32,119 nucleotides of DNA from Desulfuromonas sp. (GTDB lineage Bacteria > Desulfobacterota > Desulfuromonadia > Desulfuromonadales > SZUA-401): NCBI GenBank assembly GCA_002869605.1, contig PKUI01000183.1, forward strand, positions 1 through 32,119, given 5' to 3'. A program made the position numbers and the translations under genes. Below the pieces are notes generated by a model. The model was given only the letters and a program-made list of their open reading frames with translations, did not search any database and was not told the DNA's origin. Below, piece after piece: positions 1 through 7,047 of this stretch (its first letter is position 1; each line of letters opens with the position of its first letter).

Positions 1-1160
1 AAGGTGACCCGTACGGTCTGATCGAGGGTATGATGATCTGTGCCTACGCGATCGGCTGCACCTACGGTTATGTCTACTGCCGTGCCGAGTATCCGCTGGC
101 GATCAAACGCCTGCAGAAGGCGATCGATACCTGCTACGAGCGGGGCATCCTCGGCGATGACTGCATGGGCCTCGGCTTCAAGTTCAACATGCGCATCAAG
201 GCCGGTGCAGGCGCCTTTGTCTGCGGCGAAGAGACTGCTCTGATGGCCTCCATCGAAGGCGAACGCGGTATGTCGCGTCCCCGCCCGCCATTCCCGGCGG
301 TCAGGGGTCTGTTCGGCAAGCCCTCGAACATCAACAACGTCGAGACCTTTGCCAACGTCTCATACATCTTCTACAACGGCGCTGACTGGTTCAGCTCCAT
401 CGGCACCGAGGGTACCAAGGGCACCAAGATCTTCGCCTTGACCGGTAAGGTCAAGCATACCGGGCTGGTCGAAGTTCCGGCCGGTACCACCATGCGTGAA
501 GTTATTTACGACGTCTGCGGCGGTATCTTCAAGAACCGACCCTTCAAGGCGGTTCAGGCCGGTGGTCCTTCGGGCGGTTGTCTGCCGGGCGAGGCGATTG
601 ACGCCGAGGTCGACTACGACTCCCTGATCAAGGCCGGGGCGATGATGGGTTCCGGCGGCCTGGTGGTCATGGATGAGACCACCTGCATGGTCGACATTGC
701 GCGCTTCTTTCTCAACTTCACGCGTGTTGAATCCTGTGGCAAGTGTATCCCCTGCCGTATCGGACTGAAGATAATGCTCGAAATTCTCGAGCGGATCACC
801 CAGGGCAAGGGGCAAGAAGGCGACATCGAACTGCTTCAGGATATGGCTTATGACATCAAGAAGAGTTCACTGTGTGGCCTTGGTCAGACGGCTCCGAACC
901 CTGTTTTGTCGACCATCCGCTATTTCCGCGACGAGTATGAAGCACACATTCGCGACAAGGAATGTCCTTCGCACGGCTGCAAGCCGCTGCTCAAGTTCAC
1001 CGTCATGGATGACAAGTGCAAGAAGTGCGGTCTGTGCGTAAAGGCCTGTCCGGTTGACGCCATCGAGTGGGAAAAAGGCGCGGTGGCCAAGATCGATCTG
1101 GACAAGTGTACCGAGTGTACATCCTGCTACGATGCTTGCCCCTTCATGGCGATTGAATAG
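1..1160 (+). CDS. nuoF: NADH-quinone oxidoreductase subunit F (NuoF), 5' end missing
   Basis: This is the FMN- and NADH-binding subunit of complex I, on the cytoplasmic arm. The reading frame is open to the left edge (first full codon at nt 3), so the N-terminal part with the glycine-rich NADH loop lies outside the window; 385 residues are visible. Seen: the FMN-region motif GAGAFVCGEETALM, the segment KPSNINNVETF, and the N3 [4Fe-4S] ligands in SCGKCIPCR (Cys 245, 248, 251 of the visible part) with the fourth in SSLCGLG (Cys 291). After the usual NuoF end there is a ferredoxin-like tail with two C-x2-C-x2-C-x3-C sets (339-349 and 369-379). Such a tail is known in NuoF-like subunits of NADP-reducing and bifurcating hydrogenases and in some deltaproteobacterial complex I. 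It stops 33 nt before nuoG and is clearly in the same operon. Identity is very secure. Confidence 0.96.
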   Translation, partial: GDPYGLIEGMMICAYAIGCTYGYVYCRAEYPLAIKRLQKAIDTCYERGILGDDCMGLGFKFNMRIKAGAGAFVCGEETALMASIEGERGMSRPRPPFPAVRGLFGKPSNINNVETFANVSYIFYNGADWFSSIGTEGTKGTKIFALTGKVKHTGLVEVPAGTTMREVIYDVCGGIFKNRPFKAVQAGGPSGGCLPGEAIDAEVDYDSLIKAGAMMGSGGLVVMDETTCMVDIARFFLNFTRVESCGKCIPCRIGLKIMLEILERITQGKGQEGDIELLQDMAYDIKKSSLCGLGQTAPNPVLSTIRYFRDEYEAHIRDKECPSHGCKPLLKFTVMDDKCKKCGLCVKACPVDAIEWEKGAVAKIDLDKCTECTSCYDACPFMAIE

Positions 1161-1193
1161 CCGCTTACCTGAGCGCTGCGATACGAGGTCATA

Positions 1194-3680
1194 ATGGTAA
1201 CTCTGACGATTGACGGAAAAGAACTGACGGTCAGCAAAAACTCGACCATTTACGAGGCGGCCAAAGAGGGTGGAATCAATATTCCGGTTCTCTGCTATGC
1301 CAAGAAACTGTTCCCGTACGGTGCCTGCCGCGTCTGCCTAGTCGAGGTTGAGCAGATGAAGGGACGCCTGATCCCCTCCTGCACCACGCCGGTCACGGAG
1401 GGCATGGTGGTCACCACCATGTCGGACGAGATCCGCAAGGTACGTAAAACGGTGCTCGAGTTCCTGCTGGTTAACCATGTGGTCGACTGCCCGGTCTGTG
1501 ACAAGGGCGGCGAGTGCGATCTGCAGGACCTGACCTACGAATACGAGGTGGTGAAGAACCGTTTTGAGGGTGAGAAGTTTGACCTGCCCAAGGACGAGAT
1601 CAACCCCCTGATTGAACGCAACATGAACCGCTGCGTACTGTGTGGCAAGTGTGTCCGTGTGTGTGACGAGGTGGTCGGTTACGGTTCCTATTCGTTCATC
1701 AATCGTGGCTTCGAAACCAAGATTGCCACCGCCTACGATCGAGGCCTCAACTGCGAATTTTGTGGTCAGTGCGTGTCGATGTGCCCGGTTGGTGCCATCC
1801 TGCCGCGTCCGTTTAAATTCAAAGCGCGTCCCTGGCAGCTCAAGCAGGTCGACTCGGTTTGCGGTTACTGCGGTAACGGTTGCACCGTTAGCCTGGGTGT
1901 CAAGAATAACAAGGTCGAGACGATCCGTTTCAACGATCAGACCGGGGTGAATGACGGTAACCTCTGCATCCGTGGACGCTTCGGTTACTCCTACGTCAAC
2001 AGCGATGAGCGTCTGACCAAGCCTTTGGTGCGTAAAGATGGTCAGCTGGTTGAAGCCGAGTGGGACGAGGCCCTGGCCGCAGTCAAGCAAGGCTTCGAGA
2101 AGGCGCGTAGTGAGCGTGGTATCGGCGTCATCTCCGGGGCTCGACTGACCAACGAAGAGCTGTTCCTGCTTAAAAACCTCAGTGCGGATGTCCTGAAGAC
2201 GGCGCACCTCGATCACTCGGGTGGAGAGTGCTACAAAGGGGTGACCGAGGGACTGCTTGAGACCATCGGGGTTCGTGCTTCGACCGGAACCTTCCCGCAG
2301 ATCGAGGAGAGCGACACGATTTTCGCGATCCGCTCCGATTTCTATGAAACCCACCCGGTTGTCGGCATGGTGGTTAATCAGGCGATTCGTCGTAACGAAT
2401 CCGAGCTTATCGTGCTTTCTGACAAGCTGGGTAAATTGAACAAGTTGTCGCATGCCGAAACACTGCTTGCGGCACCTGGCCTCGAAATCAACGTCATCAA
2501 CGCCATGTGCCAGACCCTGCTTGATGAAGGGCTCGCGAGTACTGATGGGGTTGATGGCGTCGATGCACTCAAGTCGGCACTTGCTGACTACACGCCGGAA
2601 AAAGTGGCTGAGGCAACCGGTGTAGCTGCGGATGCAATCCGCGCTGCAGCTCGTAAGCTGGCAGCCGCCAAGAAGAGCGCAATCCTGCTCGCATACGGAC
2701 TCCCCTATACGGCCGGAAGCCGCGAGCTCGGCATTGCAGCCGCCAACCTTGCCCTGTTGAGCGGGAATGTTGGCAGTGAGGGTTCCGGACTCTATCTCTG
2801 TGGTGAGAAGGCCAACAGCCAGGGTGCTATCGATCTCGGTGTACTGCCGGGCAAGGATGGCCTCGGAGCTCAGTCAATGCTAGCCAAGGCCGGTTCCGGT
2901 GAGCTTTCTGCACTGTATATCGTCGGTGAAGACATGCTGACGACCTACCCGGACCGGGCCAAGGTCGAAGCGGCTCTCGACAAGGCCGGCTTTGTTGTCG
3001 CACAGGACCTGTTCTTGTCTGCGACGGCGGCCAAGGCCGATGTTGTTCTGCCGGCGGCATCCTTTGCCGAAAAGGATGGTACCTTCACCAACGCCGAACG
3101 TCGTCTGCAGCGTGTACGCCCCGGTATTACCAGTCCGGGACAGGCGCAGACCGATCTGGAAATTTTCCAGAAAATCTCAGCTGTTATGGGTGCACCACTG
3201 ACCTATACCGGTCCTGAAGCGGTGTTTAGTGCTCTGAAGGCTGACGTCTCCGCCTATGCCGACATTGAGTTTAATGCAATCGGTGCCCAGGGTACGGTCT
3301 GGGGTGGTGAGACGCTGCAACCGTCGAAGAAGGCTGTGGTGGCCGTCGAAGGGGGTAAGCCGGTCGCGGCACCCTTCCAGATGGTTACCGGAAGTGCCCT
3401 CTACCACAGCGGCTCGGTTTCAACGCGAGCTAAAGGGCCGCTGGCGGTTATTCCCGAAGCCTATGCCGAGCTTTCCGAGGCGGATGCCAAGGACCTTGGT
3501 GTCGAGGAGGGAGCCCCGGTCAAGGTTTCCGCAAAGGGTACGGATCTGGTGCTCAAGGCCAAGGTTGACAAGCGCCTCCCGAAGGGTGTCGTTTTTGTCC
3601 CCTACCACTTCGCCGAGGCCGGTCTCACTCGAATTTATGCTGGCGAAGCGGTTATCCCTGTCGAGGTGAGCAAGAAGTAA
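1194..3680 (+). CDS. nuoG: NADH-quinone oxidoreductase subunit G (NuoG)
   Basis: The 828-residue Fe-S subunit that carries electrons from NuoF/NuoE towards the quinone-site clusters. Domain order: an N-terminal plant-type [2Fe-2S] ferredoxin (N1b; Cys 34, 45, 48, 63), the His-Cys3 cluster N5 (His95, Cys99, 102, 108), two [4Fe-4S] clusters N6a/N6b-like (Cys 147/150/153/157 and 187/190/193/197), then a molybdopterin-oxidoreductase-like domain that opens with an additional C-x2-C-x3-C...C site (Cys 223, 226, 230, 258), equivalent to N7. Every ligand set is complete. The start is the ATG preceded by a GAGG-type site (ATACGAGGTCATA). Formate dehydrogenase alpha subunits share this architecture, but the position between nuoF and nuoH settles the assignment. 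Confidence 0.95.
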   Translation: MVTLTIDGKELTVSKNSTIYEAAKEGGINIPVLCYAKKLFPYGACRVCLVEVEQMKGRLIPSCTTPVTEGMVVTTMSDEIRKVRKTVLEFLLVNHVVDCPVCDKGGECDLQDLTYEYEVVKNRFEGEKFDLPKDEINPLIERNMNRCVLCGKCVRVCDEVVGYGSYSFINRGFETKIATAYDRGLNCEFCGQCVSMCPVGAILPRPFKFKARPWQLKQVDSVCGYCGNGCTVSLGVKNNKVETIRFNDQTGVNDGNLCIRGRFGYSYVNSDERLTKPLVRKDGQLVEAEWDEALAAVKQGFEKARSERGIGVISGARLTNEELFLLKNLSADVLKTAHLDHSGGECYKGVTEGLLETIGVRASTGTFPQIEESDTIFAIRSDFYETHPVVGMVVNQAIRRNESELIVLSDKLGKLNKLSHAETLLAAPGLEINVINAMCQTLLDEGLASTDGVDGVDALKSALADYTPEKVAEATGVAADAIRAAARKLAAAKKSAILLAYGLPYTAGSRELGIAAANLALLSGNVGSEGSGLYLCGEKANSQGAIDLGVLPGKDGLGAQSMLAKAGSGELSALYIVGEDMLTTYPDRAKVEAALDKAGFVVAQDLFLSATAAKADVVLPAASFAEKDGTFTNAERRLQRVRPGITSPGQAQTDLEIFQKISAVMGAPLTYTGPEAVFSALKADVSAYADIEFNAIGAQGTVWGGETLQPSKKAVVAVEGGKPVAAPFQMVTGSALYHSGSVSTRAKGPLAVIPEAYAELSEADAKDLGVEEGAPVKVSAKGTDLVLKAKVDKRLPKGVVFVPYHFAEAGLTRIYAGEAVIPVEVSKK

Positions 3681-3698
3681 CGCCTCTTAGGATCGGAC

Positions 3699-4667
3699 AT
3701 GGAATGTCCAAGGTGTGAAGCGAAGGTTTCAGTCAAGGCCCGTTTTTGTGACCAGTGCGGTACGGCCCTGACGGAAAATGGTGAGTTCAGTCATCGCAAG
3801 GCGCTGGATGCTTTTCATCGCGGCCGCATAGATGAAGCTCTGGCTACATGGGATGTCGCACTCGATCTAGATCCACAACTGAGTAAAGCCCACTACTACA
3901 AGGGGCTGGCTCTGTATGACAAAGGTGAACTGCAGGGTGCTGTCGATGCATTTCGCAGGGCGCTGCAGGACGAACCGGATTCTTTTCGAATCCACTACAA
4001 GATCGGCATGGCGCTGTATGGTCTCGGGAATCTAGCAGGGAGCATTCAGAGCTATCAGCAAGCGCTGAAGAGCAACCCGAACAGTTCGGAGACCTACTAC
4101 AGACTCGGACTGTCGAAGCTCAGAGACACGGACTTGGATGGCGCCAAGGCGGCGCTGGAAAAGGCACTGCAGCTCAACCAGGGGTACACACGAGCTCGAT
4201 ATATCTTCGCTATGGTGCTGGCCCAGCGAGGAGATCTCGAGCAGGCGATCAAAGAATATCGTCAGGTTGTGACTCAGAGCCCGGGCTACACGGCAGCACG
4301 CTTTGATCTGGGAATGGCGCTTTTAAAGCGTGGTGATATTCCCGAAGCTGCAGATGAATTTCAACTGGCGGTTTCAAACAACCCCGGTTTTGCTCCGGCA
4401 CTGTTCATGCTCGGAGAGGTCTATCGTAAGGGAGGGGAGTTCGGAGAGGCTATCGCCTGGTACCGGAAGTTCCTGGATCACAACCCCAAAGATAGCGATG
4501 CACTGGTCAGGATGGCTGAATGTTACATCCAACTTGACCTGCTGGACGGAGCCGCCGAGGCGCTCGAAAAAGCCCTGAAGGCCCGTCCGGAAAATCGAGA
4601 AGCGCACTACCTGAAGAAACGCCTGGGTGAGATGGCTACGCCGCATAAACCCGGGGCGACGGAATAA
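3699..4667 (+). CDS. Zinc-ribbon/TPR protein within the nuo operon
   Basis: A 322-residue soluble protein with no signal peptide or membrane segment. It opens with a small zinc ribbon (Cys 3, 6, 17, 20; pattern C-x2-C...C-x2-C). From about residue 30 there are about eight consecutive 34-residue tetratricopeptide repeats; the consensus is easy to see in blocks such as YYKGLALYDKGELQGAVDAF and ARFDLGMALLKRGDIPEAAD. TPR arrays bind other proteins, so a scaffold, assembly or regulatory role is the most that can be inferred. The gene sits 18 nt after nuoG and 50 nt before nuoH, same strand, so it is almost certainly co-transcribed with complex I, though it is not one of the 14 standard subunits. 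An assembly or regulatory factor for complex I is plausible but unproven. No enzymatic motif is visible. Confidence 0.88.
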   Translation: MECPRCEAKVSVKARFCDQCGTALTENGEFSHRKALDAFHRGRIDEALATWDVALDLDPQLSKAHYYKGLALYDKGELQGAVDAFRRALQDEPDSFRIHYKIGMALYGLGNLAGSIQSYQQALKSNPNSSETYYRLGLSKLRDTDLDGAKAALEKALQLNQGYTRARYIFAMVLAQRGDLEQAIKEYRQVVTQSPGYTAARFDLGMALLKRGDIPEAADEFQLAVSNNPGFAPALFMLGEVYRKGGEFGEAIAWYRKFLDHNPKDSDALVRMAECYIQLDLLDGAAEALEKALKARPENREAHYLKKRLGEMATPHKPGATE

Positions 4668-4672
4668 ACGTA

Positions 4673-4696
4673 GTAATTGACGTTCAAACTAATTAC
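4673..4696. repeat. Short inverted repeat before nuoH
   Basis: GTAATT (4673-4678) and AATTAC (4691-4696) face each other across 12 nt in the only AT-rich gap between the TPR gene and nuoH. It could be an operator, an mRNA processing stem, or chance. No T-tract follows, so it is not an obvious terminator, and no good -10 box was found. Confidence 0.25.
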
Positions 4697-4717
4697 AGAA
4701 GAGGGAAGAGGATTGTC

Positions 4718-5746
4718 ATGACGCCTGAACTGTTGAGCCTCACCAATGCACCTTGGCTGTTTGCAGCAGTAGCGCTGGTAAAGATCTTGGTTGTCTTTAC
4801 CGTGGTTATGCTGATAGTCGCTTATTCGACCTGGCTCGAGCGTAAGCTGATTGGTCACATGCAAACCCGGCTTGGACCGACCATGACCGGCCCCATGGGT
4901 CTGCTGCAGCCGATCGCTGACGGGATCAAGAGCTTTTTCAAGGAAGACATTGTCCCGAACGAGGCCAGCAAATTTGCTTTTGTTCTGGCCCCCATGATGA
5001 TCCTGATCCCGGCCTTGATTACCGTGGCGGTTGTACCTTTCGGTGCCGACATTGAGGTCGGCGGTTACGTGATCCCCTTGCAGATCACGGACCTGAACGT
5101 CGGCATGCTGTACATCCTGGCGATGGCCGGGCTTGGTATCTACGGCATCGTGCTCGCCGGTTGGGCCTCCAACAACAAGTACTCGCTGCTCGGTGGCGTC
5201 CGCTCGGCGGCACAGATGATCTCCTACGAGCTCGCAGCAGGTCTTACCATTGTCGCGATCTTCATGCTCTCCGAGACTCTGAGCCTGCGCGGAATCGTCG
5301 AGCAACAGGCCGGCTTTACCAACTGGTATATCTGGAAGCAACCGCTGGCCTTCTGCCTCTTCTTCATTACCGGCATGGCCGAGATCAACCGTACTCCCTT
5401 CGACCTTCCTGAAGCCGAGACCGAGTTGGTCTCCGGTTTCTGCACCGAGTACTCGTCGATGAAGTACGCCATGTTCTTCATGGCTGAATACGCCAACATG
5501 ATCGTGATAGGGGCGATTATCGCCACCCTGTTCCTGGGTGGCTGGAACGGGCCCTTTATGCCCGAGGTTTTCGGACCCCTCTACCTGCTGATTAAGATCG
5601 GCTGGTTCCTTGTCATGATGATGTGGATCCGCGCCACGATGCCCCGCGTACGCTATGACCAACTGATGTTCATGGGCTGGAAGGTTTTCCTGCCGCTGGC
5701 ACTGCTGAATATCGTGTTGACCGGCGTCGTCGTCGTGTGGTTTTAA
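4718..5746 (+). CDS. nuoH: NADH-quinone oxidoreductase subunit H (NuoH)
   Basis: A 342-residue, roughly eight-helix membrane subunit at the junction of the peripheral and membrane arms, forming part of the quinone chamber. Diagnostic segments: the cytoplasmic loop YSTWLERKLIGHMQTRLGP followed by the G-P-x-G-L-L-Q-P-I-A-D-G-x-K pattern, and the acidic loop AEINRTPFDLPEAETELVSG, followed by conserved tyrosine- and glutamate-containing segments (EYSSMKYAMFFMAEYANM). Length and motifs are normal for the family. A purine-rich site (GAAGAGGGAAGAGG) precedes the ATG. It follows the TPR gene and leads the membrane-arm set H-I-J-K-L-M-N. Confidence 0.96.
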   Translation: MTPELLSLTNAPWLFAAVALVKILVVFTVVMLIVAYSTWLERKLIGHMQTRLGPTMTGPMGLLQPIADGIKSFFKEDIVPNEASKFAFVLAPMMILIPALITVAVVPFGADIEVGGYVIPLQITDLNVGMLYILAMAGLGIYGIVLAGWASNNKYSLLGGVRSAAQMISYELAAGLTIVAIFMLSETLSLRGIVEQQAGFTNWYIWKQPLAFCLFFITGMAEINRTPFDLPEAETELVSGFCTEYSSMKYAMFFMAEYANMIVIGAIIATLFLGGWNGPFMPEVFGPLYLLIKIGWFLVMMMWIRATMPRVRYDQLMFMGWKVFLPLALLNIVLTGVVVVWF

Positions 5747-5772
5747 GCCCAATTCCTAGTGAGGATTGATCG

Positions 5773-6168
5773 ATGATCAAAGAATTAATTCAAGGCCTGA
5801 GCATCACGTTAAAACATCTCAACCCCAAGTACACGACAACGGTTGAGTATCCCAAGAAGAAACTGCCGGTTGCCGAGCGTTATCGCGGTCTGCACCGTCT
5901 GGTGCCGACGCACGACCGTGAAAAGTGCGTTGCCTGCTACCTCTGCCCGACGGTCTGCCCGGCCAAGTGCATTACGGTGGAAAGCGCTGAGAACGACAAG
6001 GGCGAAAAATACCCGCGGATCTACAGCATTGACCTGCTGCGCTGCATCTTCTGCGGTTACTGCGTAGAGGCCTGCCCGGTCGAAGCTATCGAGATGACCG
6101 GGACCTACGAACTCGCGAACTACAAGCGCGAGGACTTTGAATTCACCAAAGAGCGTCTGCTGCGCTAA
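5773..6168 (+). CDS. nuoI: NADH-quinone oxidoreductase subunit I (NuoI)
   Basis: A 131-residue ferredoxin-like subunit carrying clusters N6a/N6b that pass electrons from NuoG towards NuoB. Two C-x2-C-x2-C-x3-C sets are visible: CVACYLCPTVCP and CIFCGYCVEACP. The protein is at the short end for NuoI (about 160-180 residues in many proteobacteria), with a brief N-terminal segment and C-terminal tail; both clusters are complete, so it is not truncated in the functional core. It starts 26 nt after nuoH behind a GTGAGGATTG-type ribosome site and is followed 22 nt later by nuoJ. Confidence 0.95.
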   Translation: MIKELIQGLSITLKHLNPKYTTTVEYPKKKLPVAERYRGLHRLVPTHDREKCVACYLCPTVCPAKCITVESAENDKGEKYPRIYSIDLLRCIFCGYCVEACPVEAIEMTGTYELANYKREDFEFTKERLLR

Positions 6169-6190
6169 CGAGATAAGGAGCGTTGAGTCC

Positions 6191-6694
6191 ATGGAACAGT
6201 TGCTTTTCTTCCTGGTGGCCTCGATAGCCGTCATTGCCGGCTTCCTCGTGGTCAAGTGCAAAAGCCCGGTCAACAGCGCTATGGCGCTGGTCCAGACTTT
6301 TGTTTGCCTGGCGGCATTGTATGTGATGCTGTATGCCCCCTTTATGGCGGCAATTCAGATCATGGTTTACGCCGGGGCCATCATGGTGTTGATCATTTTC
6401 GTCATCATGCTGCTGAATCTCGGCACGGCCGCCGAAGGTCAGGTAAGACGCGGTGTGATCTGGGGTGGCCTCTCAGGGATACTGATGTTGATGATCACCT
6501 ACTTGGCGGTCACAAAGGGTAAGGCTACCGAGGTTGTCGGATCGATGACCAACGAAGTGATTATGGCTGAGGGGCATACCAAGTTGATCGGCAAGGCAAT
6601 CTTCACCGACTTCCTGCTCCCCTTTGAGATTGCATCCATCCTGCTCCTGGTGGCGATTATCGGCGCCGTGGTGCTGGCCAAACGTGACGTTTAA
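6191..6694 (+). CDS. nuoJ: NADH-quinone oxidoreductase subunit J (NuoJ)
   Basis: A 167-residue, five-helix membrane subunit. The frame is open further upstream (an in-frame ATG at 6137 inside nuoI), but the chosen ATG at 6191 has an AAGGAG site about 10 nt upstream (GATAAGGAGCGTTGAGTCC) and begins directly with the first membrane helix. Family features: the helix-1 segment followed by KSPVNSAMALV, and the conserved tyrosine/glycine-containing helix 3 with MVYAGAIMVLIIFVIMLLN, which holds the pi-bulge in solved structures. The C-terminus ends in a hydrophobic helix and AKRDV. Confidence 0.94.
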   Translation: MEQLLFFLVASIAVIAGFLVVKCKSPVNSAMALVQTFVCLAALYVMLYAPFMAAIQIMVYAGAIMVLIIFVIMLLNLGTAAEGQVRRGVIWGGLSGILMLMITYLAVTKGKATEVVGSMTNEVIMAEGHTKLIGKAIFTDFLLPFEIASILLLVAIIGAVVLAKRDV

Positions 6695-6715
6695 GCTGTT
6701 CCAGGGAGAGACATC

Positions 6716-7012
6716 ATGCTTTATCAATATCTCGGACTAAGTGCGATTCTGTTTTCAATGGGTACCGTCGGAGTACTTACCCGTAGAAACGCCATCGTTG
6801 TCTTCATGTGCATCGAACTGATGCTCAACGCCGTCAATCTCAGCTTCATCGCCATCTCGCACCATCTTGGCAACATCGACGGCCAGGTTTTCGTCTTCTT
6901 TGTCATGACTGTCGCGGCTGCTGAGGCGGCTGTCGGCCTGGCGCTGATGATCGCGTTCTTCCGCAACAAGGAATCGATCGACGTCGACGAAGTTAACCTG
7001 CTCAAGTGGTAA
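6716..7012 (+). CDS. nuoK: NADH-quinone oxidoreductase subunit K (NuoK)
   Basis: A 98-residue, three-helix subunit of the membrane arm, related to MrpC. Both conserved membrane glutamates of the proton path are present: one in [15 protein letters not shown] and one in [18 protein letters not shown]. Length is typical (about 100). The ATG is preceded by CAGGGAGAGACATC, a good ribosome-binding site, and lies 21 nt after nuoJ. Confidence 0.95.
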   Translation: MLYQYLGLSAILFSMGTVGVLTRRNAIVVFMCIELMLNAVNLSFIAISHHLGNIDGQVFVFFVMTVAAAEAAVGLALMIAFFRNKESIDVDEVNLLKW

Positions 7013-7047
7013 CAACAAGGGTCCAATCCTTCTAGAGGAGCATATAG

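Noticed and set aside
4607..5752. 381-codon open frame on the - strand opposite nuoH (and similar long frames opposite nuoG, nuoM and mqnC)
   Set aside because: Strong codon bias of the real + strand genes leaves the antisense frame open; the translations are His/Asp/Gln-rich with no domains.
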